From: Viscum album
Taxonomy: Eukaryota > Streptophyta > Magnoliopsida > Santalales > Viscaceae
DNA length: 64,000 nucleotides
Assembly: GCA_963277665.1 (NCBI GenBank)
Contig: OY728136.1
Location: 1,972,588,576-1,972,652,575 of the forward strand
Direction: 5' to 3'
Both the position numbers and the translations under genes were made by a program. Below are positions 24,920 through 37,982 of this stretch, piece after piece. The notes under the pieces were generated by a model. The model was given only the letters and a program-made list of their open reading frames with translations. It searched no databases and was not told where the DNA came from. How positions within the stretch are numbered: the stretch's first letter is position 1; the number at the start of each line of letters is the position of its first letter.

Positions 24920-26219
24920 TAGTCTATCTCATGAAACAAATGAGCCCATAAGGGGTGCATTGTGAGAAAGGTTTTCCCCTGGTCACCACCTCCTTCTTTG
25001 TCTGGATCGGCGTGATCTAGCATCATGCTCAGCTGGATCGTGGTGGTAGACTTGAATTGTAGTGGCATCGGCAACTTCGTGGACTTGGTTACCTATACGG
25101 TTTTTATTGTGTTTCTCCTCTCCTTGCCCAATTAATCCTATGGTAGATATCATTTCCCATGGTTTCATGGTGTTGTCCATGGCCGATATTCATCTTCTAC
25201 GACTTTAGAATTCATGTAACATCCCTGATGTGTCTGTTGAGAGTTTGGTCATCTTCCTCCTGAGCGAATTGCATAGTGGTGACAAGATTGGTTTTAAGAG
25301 GGTCTTCCCCCAGTGGAAAGGTGATTATTATTGTGTTTATGTTTTTTAATCGCTTTTGATTTTGGATGTGTTTAGGTTCATGTTTCTTCATTAGTGCTTC
25401 GGTGTTGGTCGTCAATAAGGTCTTCTTCTATATTTACGTATTGTATTAGTATTTGCTACTCGTTGGGGGACCATTTCTTCTACATTTACAATTTGAAAAG
25501 TTATTTTGGCTCTGAAGTCTATTCTGAAATTGGATGGTTAGAAGGATGGGTTCTGGTTTTTTGGATGTCTGGTTCAGGGATCTTGATTCTCCTACCTGTT
25601 GATTTGTCTACGGTTTAATTATTGTGAAGAAGGGGCAAGGGTGGTGCTGCTAGTTGAAGTGGAATCGATGAATTACTCAGTTAGTGATTAACCCTATAAA
25701 TTTGGATGTGTTCTATTTGTAGCGTTGGTGCAAAGTATGAATTTTTAAGTTCTCTTGTGGAATTGTGGAATTGATTCATGTGACTGTGCATTCAGTTGGT
25801 GTAAAGTTTGAATTTGTGAGTGCACATGGGGAATTGTGTCTATGATCCATGAGACGGTGTATTCATTTTACTTTCTTGGGATTTCACCAGATGATTTTTA
25901 GATCTACGAGTGTTCTCTAGCTCATCGCATTCCATAATTGGATGTTTGAGGGTGTATGAAATTTTCCATTGGTACCGGGCCCATGCATTCATTCACGGGA
26001 CAACTAGCCGAGTAGTGACAGGAAGGTGGACTCTGATCGTATTGTTTATTTTCTTAAGCATGGGTATTCCTTACTCTTGAGTTGTATTGTATTTGTTCAA
26101 GATGATATGGGCCCATGTAGGCATGGTTTTTCATTATGTTTTTGATGTCAATCTGGTTTCCCTCTTTTTCCTCAAAAAGTGATTTGAAATAAAATATTTA
26201 TTTTTAGTTTATCTCATGA
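24920..26219 (+). mobile_element. Non-LTR-type retroposon of unknown family, with 15-bp target duplication
   Basis: A 1270-bp insert (24935-26204) with composition unlike its surroundings interrupts sequence that is continuous at 35400-35500. It is flanked by tagtctatctcatga (24920-24934) and tagtttatctcatga (26205-26219), a 15-bp direct repeat with one mismatch. The right end is A/T-rich (gatttgaaataaaatattta), so it reads as a plus-strand element with a weak A-rich tail. A long, variable target duplication plus an A-rich tail is typical of LINE-driven insertion. Open frames of 65-74 codons on both strands match nothing I recognise. It may be a 5'-truncated LINE, a composite SINE or a retroposed transcript. 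Confidence 0.6.
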
Positions 26220-28540
26220 GATATAAATATTTACGCAATGAATTTTATGGCGATATATTCCACACTAGTATCATAATGAAAAAATACATACATGTGACAC
26301 TGGATCATAAATATTCATATCATAACCCTGGAATTGATTTTGGTATTATAAACATGTAATCTTATTATAACATGTAAAAAAAAGATATTATTCATGATCA
26401 GTTCATCATAAACATACCCCATGGAATAGAAGAGGCTTTCAAAAGAATATAACATGGGATAGAGAAAAATGTTTCATCAACTTCATTCAATAAAAACCTA
26501 ATCAATTCATAGAAATTATATGAATAGAAACATTGAATGATTCCCCCAAAAATGAATGAGTAACACCAATTTTTTTTATCATATATGGGAAATAAATATT
26601 AAAGATCTTTTCAAAACATTTCATGAAGAAAACATCCTTTATACATTGAAAAGTTAATTCAAAAACATTAAACCTTTTATAGTTCTATTTATTTTTAAGT
26701 ATATTTAAAATATTATAAATAACATAATTAAAACCATAAAAAGTTATTAAAATAATTTTCCTTGAAAATGGGAAAAATTATCTTTTGAAAACCCTTTTAA
26801 AATCATTTTTGAAAACATGGTTTTAAAATACAATATATTTCTCACCAGAGAGATGCATGGTCAGATTTTAATTAAAAATGTAATCTTATATACCAAAGAG
26901 TGGAAAATGGAAATAATATATAGAAATATCTTGAGTAAAAATGGGGAAGTAAACGCATTATTTTTTATAATAGATAGAACATAGTATTTCAAAAAATGAT
27001 GCATAAATATAATCAATCTCTAAAAACAATGAGATTTTCTCAATAATATATTATAATTTTTTTTACATGGAATCACACTCTCAATTTAAGAAAAGGAAAT
27101 TAAATAAAGATTAAAATATCAGGTAAATAATTAATTCCATGATATGACATATTTAATGGAAGTATATACATCTCAATCAATAATTTAGTTGGATAACAAA
27201 ACCTGAGTCTCAAAGAAGACAAATCGAGACAAAACTATTTTAATGATTTGGTAACTTTTAAAACATAAACCCCATGAAAGAAAGGTCATAAAATGGATAT
27301 TTTTATACCCATAAATCTATGTATATGATTAAAATAACACATTAATAGGATTTACATGGACCATACATACGTAATGGGTGTTGAATATAGCATCTATCAG
27401 AGGAAAATAAAAATTGAGATGAAATCCCCTTCCATTGTATCTTAACTCTCTTCGTACTCATTCAATCCACTAGTATAATAAATCTAAACTATTTAGAAAA
27501 ATTTTAAATAAACATATTCTTTTATCAAATATAATATATTTTTTTATTACGACCATATATGTCATACTTGTTAACCATCATATGTTATGGTTTCACATCG
27601 GATAATATTCACATTATTCTTGAAATGTGTCTCAATTCGTTATATCATTGGTACTTATACTTATATCATGATTAGAGAATTAAATAAATTATAAAAATAT
27701 AATTTTTATTCATAATATTTTTATTTATAATAATCCATATAATATATAATTATTAATTGTAATTCATCATTCATGGAGATGGTAAGTCATATGTATGCAT
27801 TAACGTTCTTCTTGTTTTTATTTCCATATTGAAGGAAATAAATAAAATTACTTATATGTATATATGTATATAGTATCATTAAATTATAATTATTATTTAA
27901 TATATATCATATGATTTCCCTAATCTCAACCATAATATATTCCATGTAGTCTGTGAATAAATCACATCAATTTGAGTGGTTGTAGTCCACACTTCGTAAA
28001 ACAAAATTATCATATTTAAATGATATTGAATGTAAAATTACATGTGTTTTAAAAGGAATAAATGAGAATAAATACATAATAAATATAATATATTAAATAT
28101 ATAAATAATGTTTTTATCATAATTTACAACATGATAGATGTTAAATTAAAAAAATTGAACAATCATCGTTTAGTGAGGTTGTAGTTCTTCGTACACATAA
28201 ACAATATGTTAATTACCCATCATACGGTGGTATATTTAAATGTTTCTTTAAACCTTATAATAAAAATAACCTTGTATATATATGATAGGTTTTTTGAAAA
28301 ATAATTTAATAGTGATATTGCAGGAGGTGGAGAAAGAAAATAAAAAAATGGAGCTTGTGGGAAGGTGTTGTCTCTTAATCTGGTAACTTCTTTTGGTTTG
28401 TGCCAAAAATAATCTATAGAAGACCTTATGCCTAAAAGGTGGATTCAAAGAGGGAGTGTTAAAATTTTGGGATATATTTTGTAATATATTTTTTCAGTAA
28501 AATGGCTTTAGTTTTTTATGGAAGATGGAGGAATGGATAC

Positions 28541-28550
28541 CTTTTTATAG
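28541..28550 (-). promoter_or_regulatory. TATA box of minus-strand LTR (element D left LTR)
   Basis: Minus-strand CTATAAAAAG, preceded by CCTCCA, matches the right LTR at 37971-37982. It is about 1.14 kb from the LTR start at 29685, close to the 1.42 kb seen in element C. Confidence 0.55.
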
Positions 28551-29719
28551 TGGAGGTGGAGTGGAACTCCTGTAAAATTTTTAAGAGAGAATTTCACCCG
28601 AGTTTTTTCATGTCGATAGAATATCAAATAAAGATAAATTACATAAAAATTAGGATATGATATAAATTTTTAAATGAAATGTGTTATGAATATGTTAATA
28701 TGTCTTTTGGGGCCTTATGGTTATGATTTAGTCCATTAGTATGTTTAATTTAAGATTAATCGATTTAATTCACTTCAATAACATTCATTAATATATTTAG
28801 TCCAAAATTTAAGGTGAATTAACTATAAGTTAAAGATAAATATGAATCAAAATATGGAACCCATTTTTACAAATTAATTTCATATAATTGGAAGAACTAT
28901 TTTTTTAAATTAACCCCATAGTCGGGTCGATAATGTGGCATTTAAAGAATAAAATAATCAATATATTTCTATGTTTTATATCCAATTTCAAATTGAAATT
29001 TGTTCCAACTACCCAAATTTGTTTATATGATAATAAAATTATATAACTAAAATTTTAAACAAAATTAAAATATTATTTATCCTTGTAAATAAATAATATA
29101 AAAATTAATTTTTGAATAAAAATACAGTATTTTTTACTATTCATCCAAAAATGATGTTTCTCATAAAAATACCAAAAATTATCTCTGAGATTATTTTGAA
29201 AATATAATTCAAAAAATGAAATTTATTTTAGCATATTAAATAACCAAATTATTATAGAATTAATTTTCATTTTTTCATAGAAGAGCATTAAAAGTAACAC
29301 ATTCTAGAAAATGCTAATTTTTAACATAAAAGGACATTACTAAAAATCATATATTTCACTATCAATGTGTTTTATTTATATATAACAGTTGTAAAAAATA
29401 TTTTAAATTTAGTTATTACTTTTAATATTACTATTTTTTGGCTGGCGTATATTTATCTCATTTAAATAATTATAAGTAAAAATGATGTTTAATCGAAACA
29501 TCAAAGTTGTGTGTAATGTATGATAGGTCAATATTCTGTGTTAAATATGCTAAGATGGTGTTCCATGTATCATTAACCATGTCTATGTCATGGGAATTTA
29601 ATGTTTAACTTAATTAACTAAATTGAATAAATAACATTTTAAATATATTCGGAAAATACGGTTTATAAAAACGTGTGGTGTTACACTCTCTACCACCCAC
29701 TTAAAGTGAATGATTTACA

Positions 29720-29800
29720 AATAAATTCGTCACTTGGTTAAAAAATGGAGATATTAATTCTTCACAATGTCTTAAAGTTCCCACGTATCTTCCTCTAACC
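29720..29800 (-). pseudogene. Chromodomain-like pol end (element D)
   Basis: The minus strand near 29800 reads as EDTWELFKTL, corresponding to EATWEFENAM in element C and ETMWELDEHM in element E. This is the conserved tail of Tekay-type pol, thought to steer integration to chromatin marks. Stops follow before the polypurine tract. Confidence 0.6.
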
Positions 29801-30446
29801 ATATATTTCTCAATATAACATTTACTATGTGAGTGGTGTTGTTTTATATTATAATCTCTTTATGATCCAGAATATCAACACGTTGTGCCTCATAAGAAAT
29901 ATCCTATTCCAGCGGTATGACCAATGAGTTGAGTACATGTGAAGGGATACGTGTTTTCTTTTCTAATAGAGGTGTGTGGTACACATAATGGATTTGAGAA
30001 AGATTTAGGATATGTTCCAAGTGATAGAATATCATCTTGATATGATCAATAATCACAAAGGGACATATATACTCTGGGATTGGTTTGCTGTTATTCTAGA
30101 ATCTCATTTCATTAATCAAGTGTGAGATTCATTGAAACACTTTTTAAAAAACTTAAAATTTCATATCATGTCCTCATTTATCCTCGTAAAAATTATAAGG
30201 ACATTGAGATTCATTGATAAGATTCTGAATGGTTTTTACCTTCTCGATCATTTATTTAGTGTTCTGTAGTCCCAATAGCTTTATTTATCCAATTCCATCC
30301 CATTACTTTGGATATCTATATTTGTTCCCATAAAGGTCTTCATAAGATTCCACATGAATTAATAATTGAATGATTATGTTAAAAAAATGAACTAGAAGAA
30401 GGTGCTGATTCCATGCTTCTTTGAAATCTAGTGAACCAGATCATAA

Positions 30447-30533
30447 CATATCCTCTAGGGATTGAATTGATCATTAAGACTAACTATATATTTGAGGATG
30501 ATATGTATTCTTGATTCTAAATTCTGTATCAAG
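30447..30533 (-). pseudogene. Integrase core fragment (element D)
   Basis: Minus-strand translation from 30533 gives LDTEFRIKNTYHPQ, then stops, then SIQSLEDM. It aligns with LGTELNFSTTFHPQ and TIQTLEDM of element C. The stops fall where the catalytic glutamate should be. Confidence 0.75.
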
Positions 30534-30739
30534 TGAATACTGAAGGCTCCACCATATTTTTTTGGCGAACCTCATATACCATTTTGGTACAACATAATGT
30601 GGTACTCTATGATACCTAACCACTTATATAATATATCTCTTAGAAATACTATCCAGAGAGAAGATTTCTCAAACATAAATGAAGTATTATGACATGGTAT
30701 TTTTATCTACTAATACCCATATAGAATATAACCATTCTG

Positions 30740-30967
30740 AGTTTTTGGGTTGTCCAACGGAAAAATCTATAAATATTTTTTCCCATTTCTATTCTCGTAT
30801 GGGTAATGGATTAAAAATCCCCAAGTGAATTTTATCTTTCTGTCATAACATCATTTAATACAAAGAACCTAGATACGGACATTTTGATATCTCTCATCAT
30901 TCAATCTCACCAGAAGTACTCATTCATATCCACACACATCTTCATACATCTAGGATGAATTGAGTAG
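30740..30967 (-). pseudogene. Integrase zinc-finger and first catalytic strand (element D)
   Basis: On the minus strand, MYEDVCGYE-stop-VLLVRLNDERYQNVRI aligns with [22 protein letters not shown] of element C. After about 30 codons, SITHTRIEMGKNIYRFF aligns loosely with the [16 protein letters not shown] stretch that holds the first catalytic aspartate; that aspartate is not preserved. Several stops interrupt the frame. Confidence 0.6.
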
Positions 30968-31243
30968 GAATAACTATGAACTTACTCGATTATATCCTTA
31001 ATAAAATATACTATTGAAGGTATACATACATAGTTCCTAAACCTTATCATTCCATATAGATCAAGTTTAACCTCATGATGATTTATAACATGATGTTTCA
31101 ACTCTTCTGCATCCTTCTTCACCTCCAAAATCGTCACCTCGAAAGAGGGTTGACCAATCATTTAATAAAGATAAGACTTCCCCCCTTCCATTAAGATTTC
31201 ATGACTGATCCTTTTAAAATCCATAAATATTAGATCAATTTTG

Positions 31244-31342
31244 TTCCTCATCATGGATAAACTAGCATGATCCTTCTAACCCAAACCATCATCCTGCTCA
31301 TTTTCTTTTCCCATGGTGATAATGTACTGAGAAGTCGTAATA
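31244..31342 (-). pseudogene. RNase H C-terminal fragment (element D)
   Basis: Minus-strand YIITMGKENEQDDGLG, a stop, then KDHASLSMM. It aligns with the [17 protein letters not shown] end of RNase H in element C and with the following ASLTML. Confidence 0.7.
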
Positions 31343-32029
31343 CATTATGAAAACTAACCACATTCTCTGTCACATTTTAAACTCTTTATGTGTGATTATA
31401 TATTTCATACATTTATGATTAGTAAATATATCACAGTTTTCTCCATAAAGATAATTTGTCTATATCAATAAGAAAAAAATTACTGATAATAACTCCAAAT
31501 CAATGGTTGGGTAAATTTTCTCATAAAAATTAAACTACCATGAGGAATAAGCATTTTCCATGATTTTCTTCATAAGAACACATACCAATCCATTCATGGA
31601 TGGATTGATATATATTATAAATACTTACCCACAATAAGGTCATGTAAGTACATGTGAACTGACTAAACTTCTCTTCAGTTCCCTGTAATTTTTCCCACAT
31701 TTATCTATCTAGGGGATATTGACACTCTTCTCAGATAACAAGTTCATAGGATTATATTTTTGTGAGAAATTATCCATAGATCGTCAATAATATCCATCTA
31801 AACCATGATATATAGTGATCTCATTCACCATGGTCAGTCTAGGATAGCATTCGATAGCCTCTGCCATTGATGGATCTATATCAATACAATGTATTTAGAT
31901 TATGTGCCCAAAAAATGACTCATTTTTCATCTATAATTGCCACATTCAAAATTTTTCATATATATTCTCATTCATTATGGTATTTAGTACAATTCCCAAA
32001 TGATAATCATGAACTTACATTATCAATTA

Positions 32030-32165
32030 GTAAATAATAACATCATCTATGAATACTTAGAAAAATTGATTGATGTAATCTCTAAAGACTATTTTCATCA
32101 AATCCATTGATATAACTGTGGATTAGTTAGACCAAAAGGCATCACTGTATATTCATAGTGTCCAA
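32030..32165 (-). pseudogene. RT palm fragment with catalytic FIDD motif (element D)
   Basis: The minus strand reads [19 protein letters not shown] (32160-32105) and then VFIDDVIIY (about 32055-32030). These are the fourth conserved block and the YxDD-type catalytic loop of gypsy reverse transcriptase. Spacing between them is near normal. This is one of the best preserved pieces of element D. Confidence 0.85.
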
Positions 32166-32489
32166 ACCTTTAATGGAAGGTTATCTTGGTTATATTCTCT
32201 TTAATGACCACCAATTGATGTTATATACAATTAATATCAATATTGTAAATTTATAGTTATCTGCAAAGTTGAGAAATCAAGTCATCAATATGTGGGAGAG
32301 GAAACTTATTCTAGAATGTGATATTGGCCAACTTGTGATAATCAATAGAGATTCAATTTGATCAATCATTTTTTTTTCACAAAATGAACTGATGCACCTC
32401 TAAGGGACACATATGTCCAAATGAATCCCTTATCAGGGTTTTCATATAGTTTCTGGTTTAGATCATATAACTCAATCAAACACATTATA

Positions 32490-32705
32490 TTATGGATTCA
32501 TTGAATATTTTTTGGAACCATGTATGAGTTTTATTGAGAACTTAACTTCTGGTATTGGGGGAAGACAAGGAATATCATCCAAAATGACATCCACAATATC
32601 CTGAAAAATTGGAAAATCATCGATATCATTTTTCTGCATGACCTTTTGAGATAAACAACCATTTGGAATGGTAATTAAGACACATACACTAGATTCAGTA
32701 TCCAC
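32490..32705 (-). pseudogene. Protease-RT linker fragment (element D)
   Basis: A 71-codon minus-strand frame contains DDFPIFQDIVDVILDDIPCL followed by PPIPEVKFSIKLIHGSKKYS. This is the linker and first RT strand of plant gypsy pol (FPDVFPEDLPGLPP-type motif, then FSIDL-type strand and PG/HGS turn). It is the longest uninterrupted element D piece and lies about 330 bp upstream (minus sense) of the RT palm. Confidence 0.85.
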
Positions 32706-35503
32706 AGGAATTTGATACTTATCATGACATAGATGGATGATCAGAGGAGGTTTTGAAATATCAAGAGTTACTTCCCTTCCTCAATAATCTATTTGGGATT
32801 TTTGAAAATAAACCCAATCCATGAGTAAGATTACATCAAATTAAACTAAATAAGGAATGAAAAATATTTCAGAAGCGTAATCCAAAAAATTTAAACCAAA
32901 GATGAATTATATACATGAGAATAAAGCATCATACAATTTGGGTTTTCAAAGATAATTCCAAATCCAATTGTTTTATAAGAATCATAAACTACATAGAAAA
33001 TTCATTAGTTATGAAAGAGATGGTAGATTCAGAATCAAATTTCAAACAAAATGTTCTATATTTGATGGAATTATTTTCTTTCCTTGGGTCATATTTCACC
33101 CCCATCAAATAGAAATATCAAGAGATTTCCCCTTTACCCCCATCTTAATAGGTTGTTGGTGTATAACATGATCACCAGCCTTTGTGTTTGGGTAGTGGTT
33201 AGGATAATGTATGTTCTCTTTACCATTATTGTACTGAATTGTTTGAGTTTTTATATATATTTTTCCAAATTCACAATGTTATCTAACTTCATCCCATTAC
33301 ATCAGCTATAAAATTCCCAATGGACATATCTTACATATATTAACCTTTTATTATAACCCTTTATAAAAAATTTCTCCGCTTCTTCCCACAATTATAGCAT
33401 AATGGGTATCACATCTTCATTTCTTCATGGTATTTAGATTTTTCATTTACACTTCGACATCTTATTCTTGTCAAGTCCAATATATTGATACAAGACTCTA
33501 ACCTCCAACTCCACATTTAATGCACTACAAACAATATCTTCGTGTCTACTAAAATATCATATGTCCAACTCACATTGGATAATTGTATAAAAGACACTAA
33601 TGAACCTATTAATTTTAATATTAGGTTAGATGATAATTCCCAAAGAGTACATAACATGTCTCATGAAAATATCTACGTAGGTTTCAATAGATTCATCATC
33701 ATTTTTTTCAAATTGAGGAATTCTTCCTTCATCTTGGAATGGAGAATTTGAGGAATATACTTAATGAATAATATGTATTTCCACTCTTCCCAATCCCTGT
33801 ATTCAATCTCATCTTTCTACCATATATTCTTGATTAGATTCCACCACAAATCTACTTCACCTTCTAACAAATAAAAAATCATAATGACATTATCATGATC
33901 TGAACAATTGAGAACATAGAATATCTAATCAGTATTACTCAACCATTGATCATAAAGATGTAATTATATGACCCTATAAATTAAAGTGGATGTTCACTCA
34001 TGAAAGAATCAATAGAATTTTGTTTACTCCATTTCTCATTTTTATGTTCATCATGATTCATATCATTAAAATTTATTTTAATTATAGAAAACAGTTCTTT
34101 CAATCATGGTCCCATAACATTCAGTTTCTTAGGAAGAAAATTCTTCCATTATCCATAACTATATTCATTAACATAGTTCCTTCAGGTTTAATCCATTGAG
34201 TAATCCCAAAAATCATTGAGTAAGAAATAATCATCATATTGAGGAACCACATAAACCTAAAAATATACTTATATAATGTCTAAATTAGGACACCTTCCTT
34301 AATCGATGACACAATATGATTATCCTAGGTTATTCATATACAAAATATATTTAAATATTTCATGATGGTTCATGAGGAGTTTTTTAATTCCTAAATAATA
34401 TCCCCCAGGAGTGTCAAATCATGTGTTCATCAAGGCCCAATATAGTGTAGAGATTACCTCAACCCGTGATAGAAACATATTTTCAGTTTTGTTACACCTA
34501 GGTGCATCTGTGAATGATCCACATCCAATTGTAGTATCTAGATAGGGATGTGTGGAATATAAACCACTCAATATGTCCTTTAACTAATTTTTAAAAAATA
34601 TCTTATACATTTACTTATCCTTAGACATATCCTTATATATGTCCTTATGGTTCTCACTAAACTTTTCTCATCCTATCTTCCATAGGGTTAACAAAACCAT
34701 TTCTCTAAAACTCTCTATTAAGACCCTAACATTTCATACATTAACATTACATTACATTTCCATAAGACTAAAAACATTATACTAATAGATTCCCAAATAC
34801 CGTACTAGTCTACAACCTTTAGAAAAACGGAAGCATAAACATTGATAAATAAGGGAGCTAAATTATCTAAAAAATGGTTCTTCATGACTAGAACCCTTAT
34901 CAGAAACATTAAAAATAATATATATCTTAATAATTGAGGGATGGAAACATAAAAATGGGTGAGATCAAATGCTCTGTAAGGGTTAACATGGGATAAATGT
35001 AATCTTAATCATTAGTACAAGTTTATGAGAAAATGATTATGAAAATAGAATATCATAACCTATAACTAAAAGACCATATACATGAATCATGGAATAAATC
35101 ATGGATGTTTTTATGATACGAATCAATTAAAAATAGAGAATATAATACATGAAACATTAATATAGGAATAAAACATGGAATTGTGGAAAACACATTAGTA
35201 TATAATATTTTTTCCATATTAGCTAATGTTTCACTACTAAGATCAGCTTTCTAGTATGGTTTGAATCCCCATACCATATTCTCTATCATGGAGACTCACA
35301 TGGACATCTTAGTGCCATGATTTCACTTCTCATACCATCTTTGTAGACATGGTTCACTCTCAGATCTATATTAATTTTCAATGTTCATTGCAATTATGTT
35401 ATTAGTATATCTCCAAAGATATAACACTTTACCCAATTCATGTAAGGGAGATATATGTCTCACTTGTCTCATAATATAATCATACAAACTTGTTCTACAT
35501 GAG

Positions 35504-35781
35504 CATAAATAATCATATTTTTTTTGAAGGTTGGGGCTGAAGCCTCATTTTTATTATTAAATCAATGAAAAGTCCTCTTTTAACTGGGAAGAGGGAAACC
35601 CATTACATAGCCCGAAGGCCCAGTGGGCTTGTAGCCCATTACATAGGCCTTAGGCTCAAATTCTAAGGTCAATTCACATTCTGTGAATAGTAACACGCTG
35701 CTACAGTATCGCACGGTATCACCGCCGCTACAGTGCCCTGCCGCCGGTACAGTACCCGCTGAAGAACATAAATAATCATAT
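35504..35781 (-). mobile_element. Short retroposon (SINE-like or truncated LINE) with perfect 15-bp target duplication
   Basis: A 248-bp insert (35519-35766) is bounded by exact copies of cataaataatcatat (35504-35518 and 35767-35781). Its left end is a run of seven T, i.e. a short A tail if read on the minus strand, preceded by aatgaggcttcagccccaac in that orientation. The minus-strand 5' half is strikingly GC-rich, with three imperfect repeats of a unit around ctacagt or gtacagt (about 35697-35758). There is no open frame. The hallmarks fit target-primed insertion by LINE machinery; I cannot tell SINE from 5'-truncated LINE without a library search. Confidence 0.85.
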
Positions 35782-37206
35782 CAAAACTGATGAATTAAAA
35801 TGGGTATTATAAACTTGAAATCAAATCATATCCTATTAAAATAGTTAAGTTTAATAATTATTTAATCATAAGTATTACTTGGGAAAAGAAGTGTATTTCA
35901 AAAGAATATAATCCATGAAATAAAAATATGTTTTATCAACATCATGACATCAACTAATAATACATTCAGAGAATCAATATGGAAGAAAACATTTAATGAT
36001 TTCTTCAAAAGTAATTATTAACACCATGTGTTGTTATCATATATGGGAAATAATTTTTAAATATATTTAAAAAACTCATTAGAAAAATATCATTTCTCCA
36101 TTTAAAAATTCTTTTTATAACAAAAAAAATTCAAAACCCTTTGTCATTGAAAATAGATTTGAAAAATTATTATAGTTTCATTGAGAACATAAATCATTTC
36201 TAAAATCCTTTTAAATTTAAAATGAGATAAAATGATTGTTTTATAATTTTTTTGAAAACATTGTTTTTAAACACAAAATATTTCAACCTATAATTAGAGA
36301 CACTAAATTTTTATATAAAATGATTTCTTATGTAAAAAGGGGTGGAAAATGTTACTAATACATTGATATATCTTTAGAAACCATTGGTAAAGATAATTAA
36401 TTATTTTTATTGAGATATAGATCAGAATATTTCTTCAATGGAAGTAAACATGAACAATCTCAAAAAATGATAAGATTGTCTCAGTAAACTCTTATAACTT
36501 GGTAACTTGGGATCATACTCTCCATGTAAGAAAAATATATTGTATGAATCTTAAAATATAATGAAAAGATTTAATTTCATGATATTAAATGAAAAATGGA
36601 TGTATATAAACTTCCAAAAGAAATTTTGGTGCATAACAAAATATGAGTCTCAAAGATGGTATATGGAGACAATTGTTTTTTACCGATTTGGTAACTTTTG
36701 AAGCATAAAACGTATGAAATAAAGGTCATAAAATATATATGTGAATACCCATAAATATATTTATAATAAAAATATGATAAATTCATGTGAAATAAATACA
36801 CCACATAAAAATAATTGGAGGTGAATAAAGAATATATCTCATGGAAATAAAAATTGAGATGAAATTACAATACCGTGTACCTTTACAATTGTCGTCTTCA
36901 TTCAAACCACCTATATAATAGATATAAATTTATTATATATCTGTTATAGAACCATATTATTATATATAATACCATATATGGTTTTATTATAACCTATATT
37001 ACCTGCTTCTTAACCATCCTATGTTAAGATTTCAGTTCGAATAATATTTTCATTGTTCTTCGCATGTGTCTTAATTTGTTATATATTTGGTCCTTATTAA
37101 TATATCCTGATTCTAGAAGTTAAAACATGAGAAAAATATAATTTATATTAAATATATGTTTTTTATAGGCATCTATAGAATATATAATTATAAAATTTAA
37201 AACACC

Positions 37207-37430
37207 ATTCAAGGATATGGTAATCTGTACGTACGTAGGAACATTGTTTCCGTTTTTATTTCTGTGTTCATGGAAATAAAGAAAATGATCTATATGTATA
37301 TTATGTAATTAAAGTATAATTATATTCTTATATATGTCATATAAATTCACCAATACCATCCTCAATACATTCAATGTTGTTTGTGAATGAGTCACTTCAC
37401 ATGGAGGGGTCGGTAGTCTACACTTCCTCA
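37207..37430 (-). promoter_or_regulatory. Conserved leader blocks 2 and 3, minus strand (element D)
   Basis: Reverse-complemented, 37400-37430 reads gaagtgtagactaccgaccc, matching the gaagtgcggactaccgcccc block of element C. 37207-37238 reads tacgtacgtacagattacca, matching the cgtacgtacggcttaccatc block. The left LTR has more decayed versions at about 27970-28000 and 27772-27805. Confidence 0.55.
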
Positions 37431-37970
37431 ATAAAAATTACTATATTTACACAATATGGAAAATAAAAATATAATTTTTATAAAAGGAGTAAATAATATT
37501 AAATACATATTAAATATAATATATTAAATATAAATAAATATTTTCCATCATAATACTCACCATTAGAGGTGGTAATAGAAAAATGAACAATCGTCCTTTA
37601 GAAATGCGGTAGTGATATGTACACATAAAGAGTATGTTCATTAAACATTAGATGGAGGTGTCCATATGTGTATGTTTAAAACATTGAATAACAACATACT
37701 GGTATATTTATGATACCTCTGTTGTTATAAAATTATGTAATAATGATAGTGGATGGGGTATATATATGAAATAAAAAAATATATATTGAGAGAAGGTATT
37801 ACCTCTTAATCAGGTAACTCATTTCAGTTTGTGAGAAAATAATTCATCGAAATACTTTCATACCAAATGAGATAATTAAATAGTGAAGTGTAGAAATATT
37901 TTGAGATATTTGGTATGAAATTTTTTGGATAAAAATGGCATTATAGGTGTTAAAAGTTGGAGGAAATCAT

Positions 37971-37982
37971 CTCGTTTTATAG
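37971..37982 (-). promoter_or_regulatory. TATA box of the right LTR of element D
   Basis: Minus-strand CTATAAAACGAG, with CACTATAAAA alignment to the left LTR. Leader blocks 2 and 3 lie about 560 and 755 bp downstream on the minus strand. Confidence 0.55.

Larger units (their letters stand above)
22473..29685 (-). repeat. Long minus-strand LTR, possibly shared by elements B and D
   Basis: Its left part (22473-24240) matches the LTR at 4310-6130. Its right part (about 24500-29685) matches 34900-38702 continued at 51137-51574. The minus-strand start is gtgttaca ending at 29685, next to a purine-rich tract. The minus-strand TATA is at 28541-28550, and leader blocks lie about 390, 560 and 760 bp downstream of it on the minus strand. 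Without the retroposon at 24935-26204 and with the 72-bp piece at 12595 it would be about 6 kb, long for one LTR. It may therefore be one shared LTR or two abutting LTRs (boundary near 24300). Confidence 0.6.
29686..34440 (-). mobile_element. Internal region of decayed minus-strand Tekay-type element D
   Basis: Read right to left on the minus strand, pol fragments occur in canonical order: RT linker (32705-32490), RT palm (32165-32030), RNase H end (31342-31244), integrase zinc finger (30967-30870), integrase core (30533-30447) and chromodomain-like end (29800-29720). A purine-rich tract (gggtggtagagag on the minus strand) abuts the LTR start at 29685. Gag should lie in 32900-34300, where several short frames exist but none is convincing. 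Frames are broken everywhere, so the copy is inactive. Confidence 0.8.

Noticed and set aside
24983..25618. Several 65-74 codon frames on both strands inside the 1.27-kb retroposon
   Set aside because: Short, on conflicting strands, with no start context or recognisable domain; a non-coding insert explains them as well.
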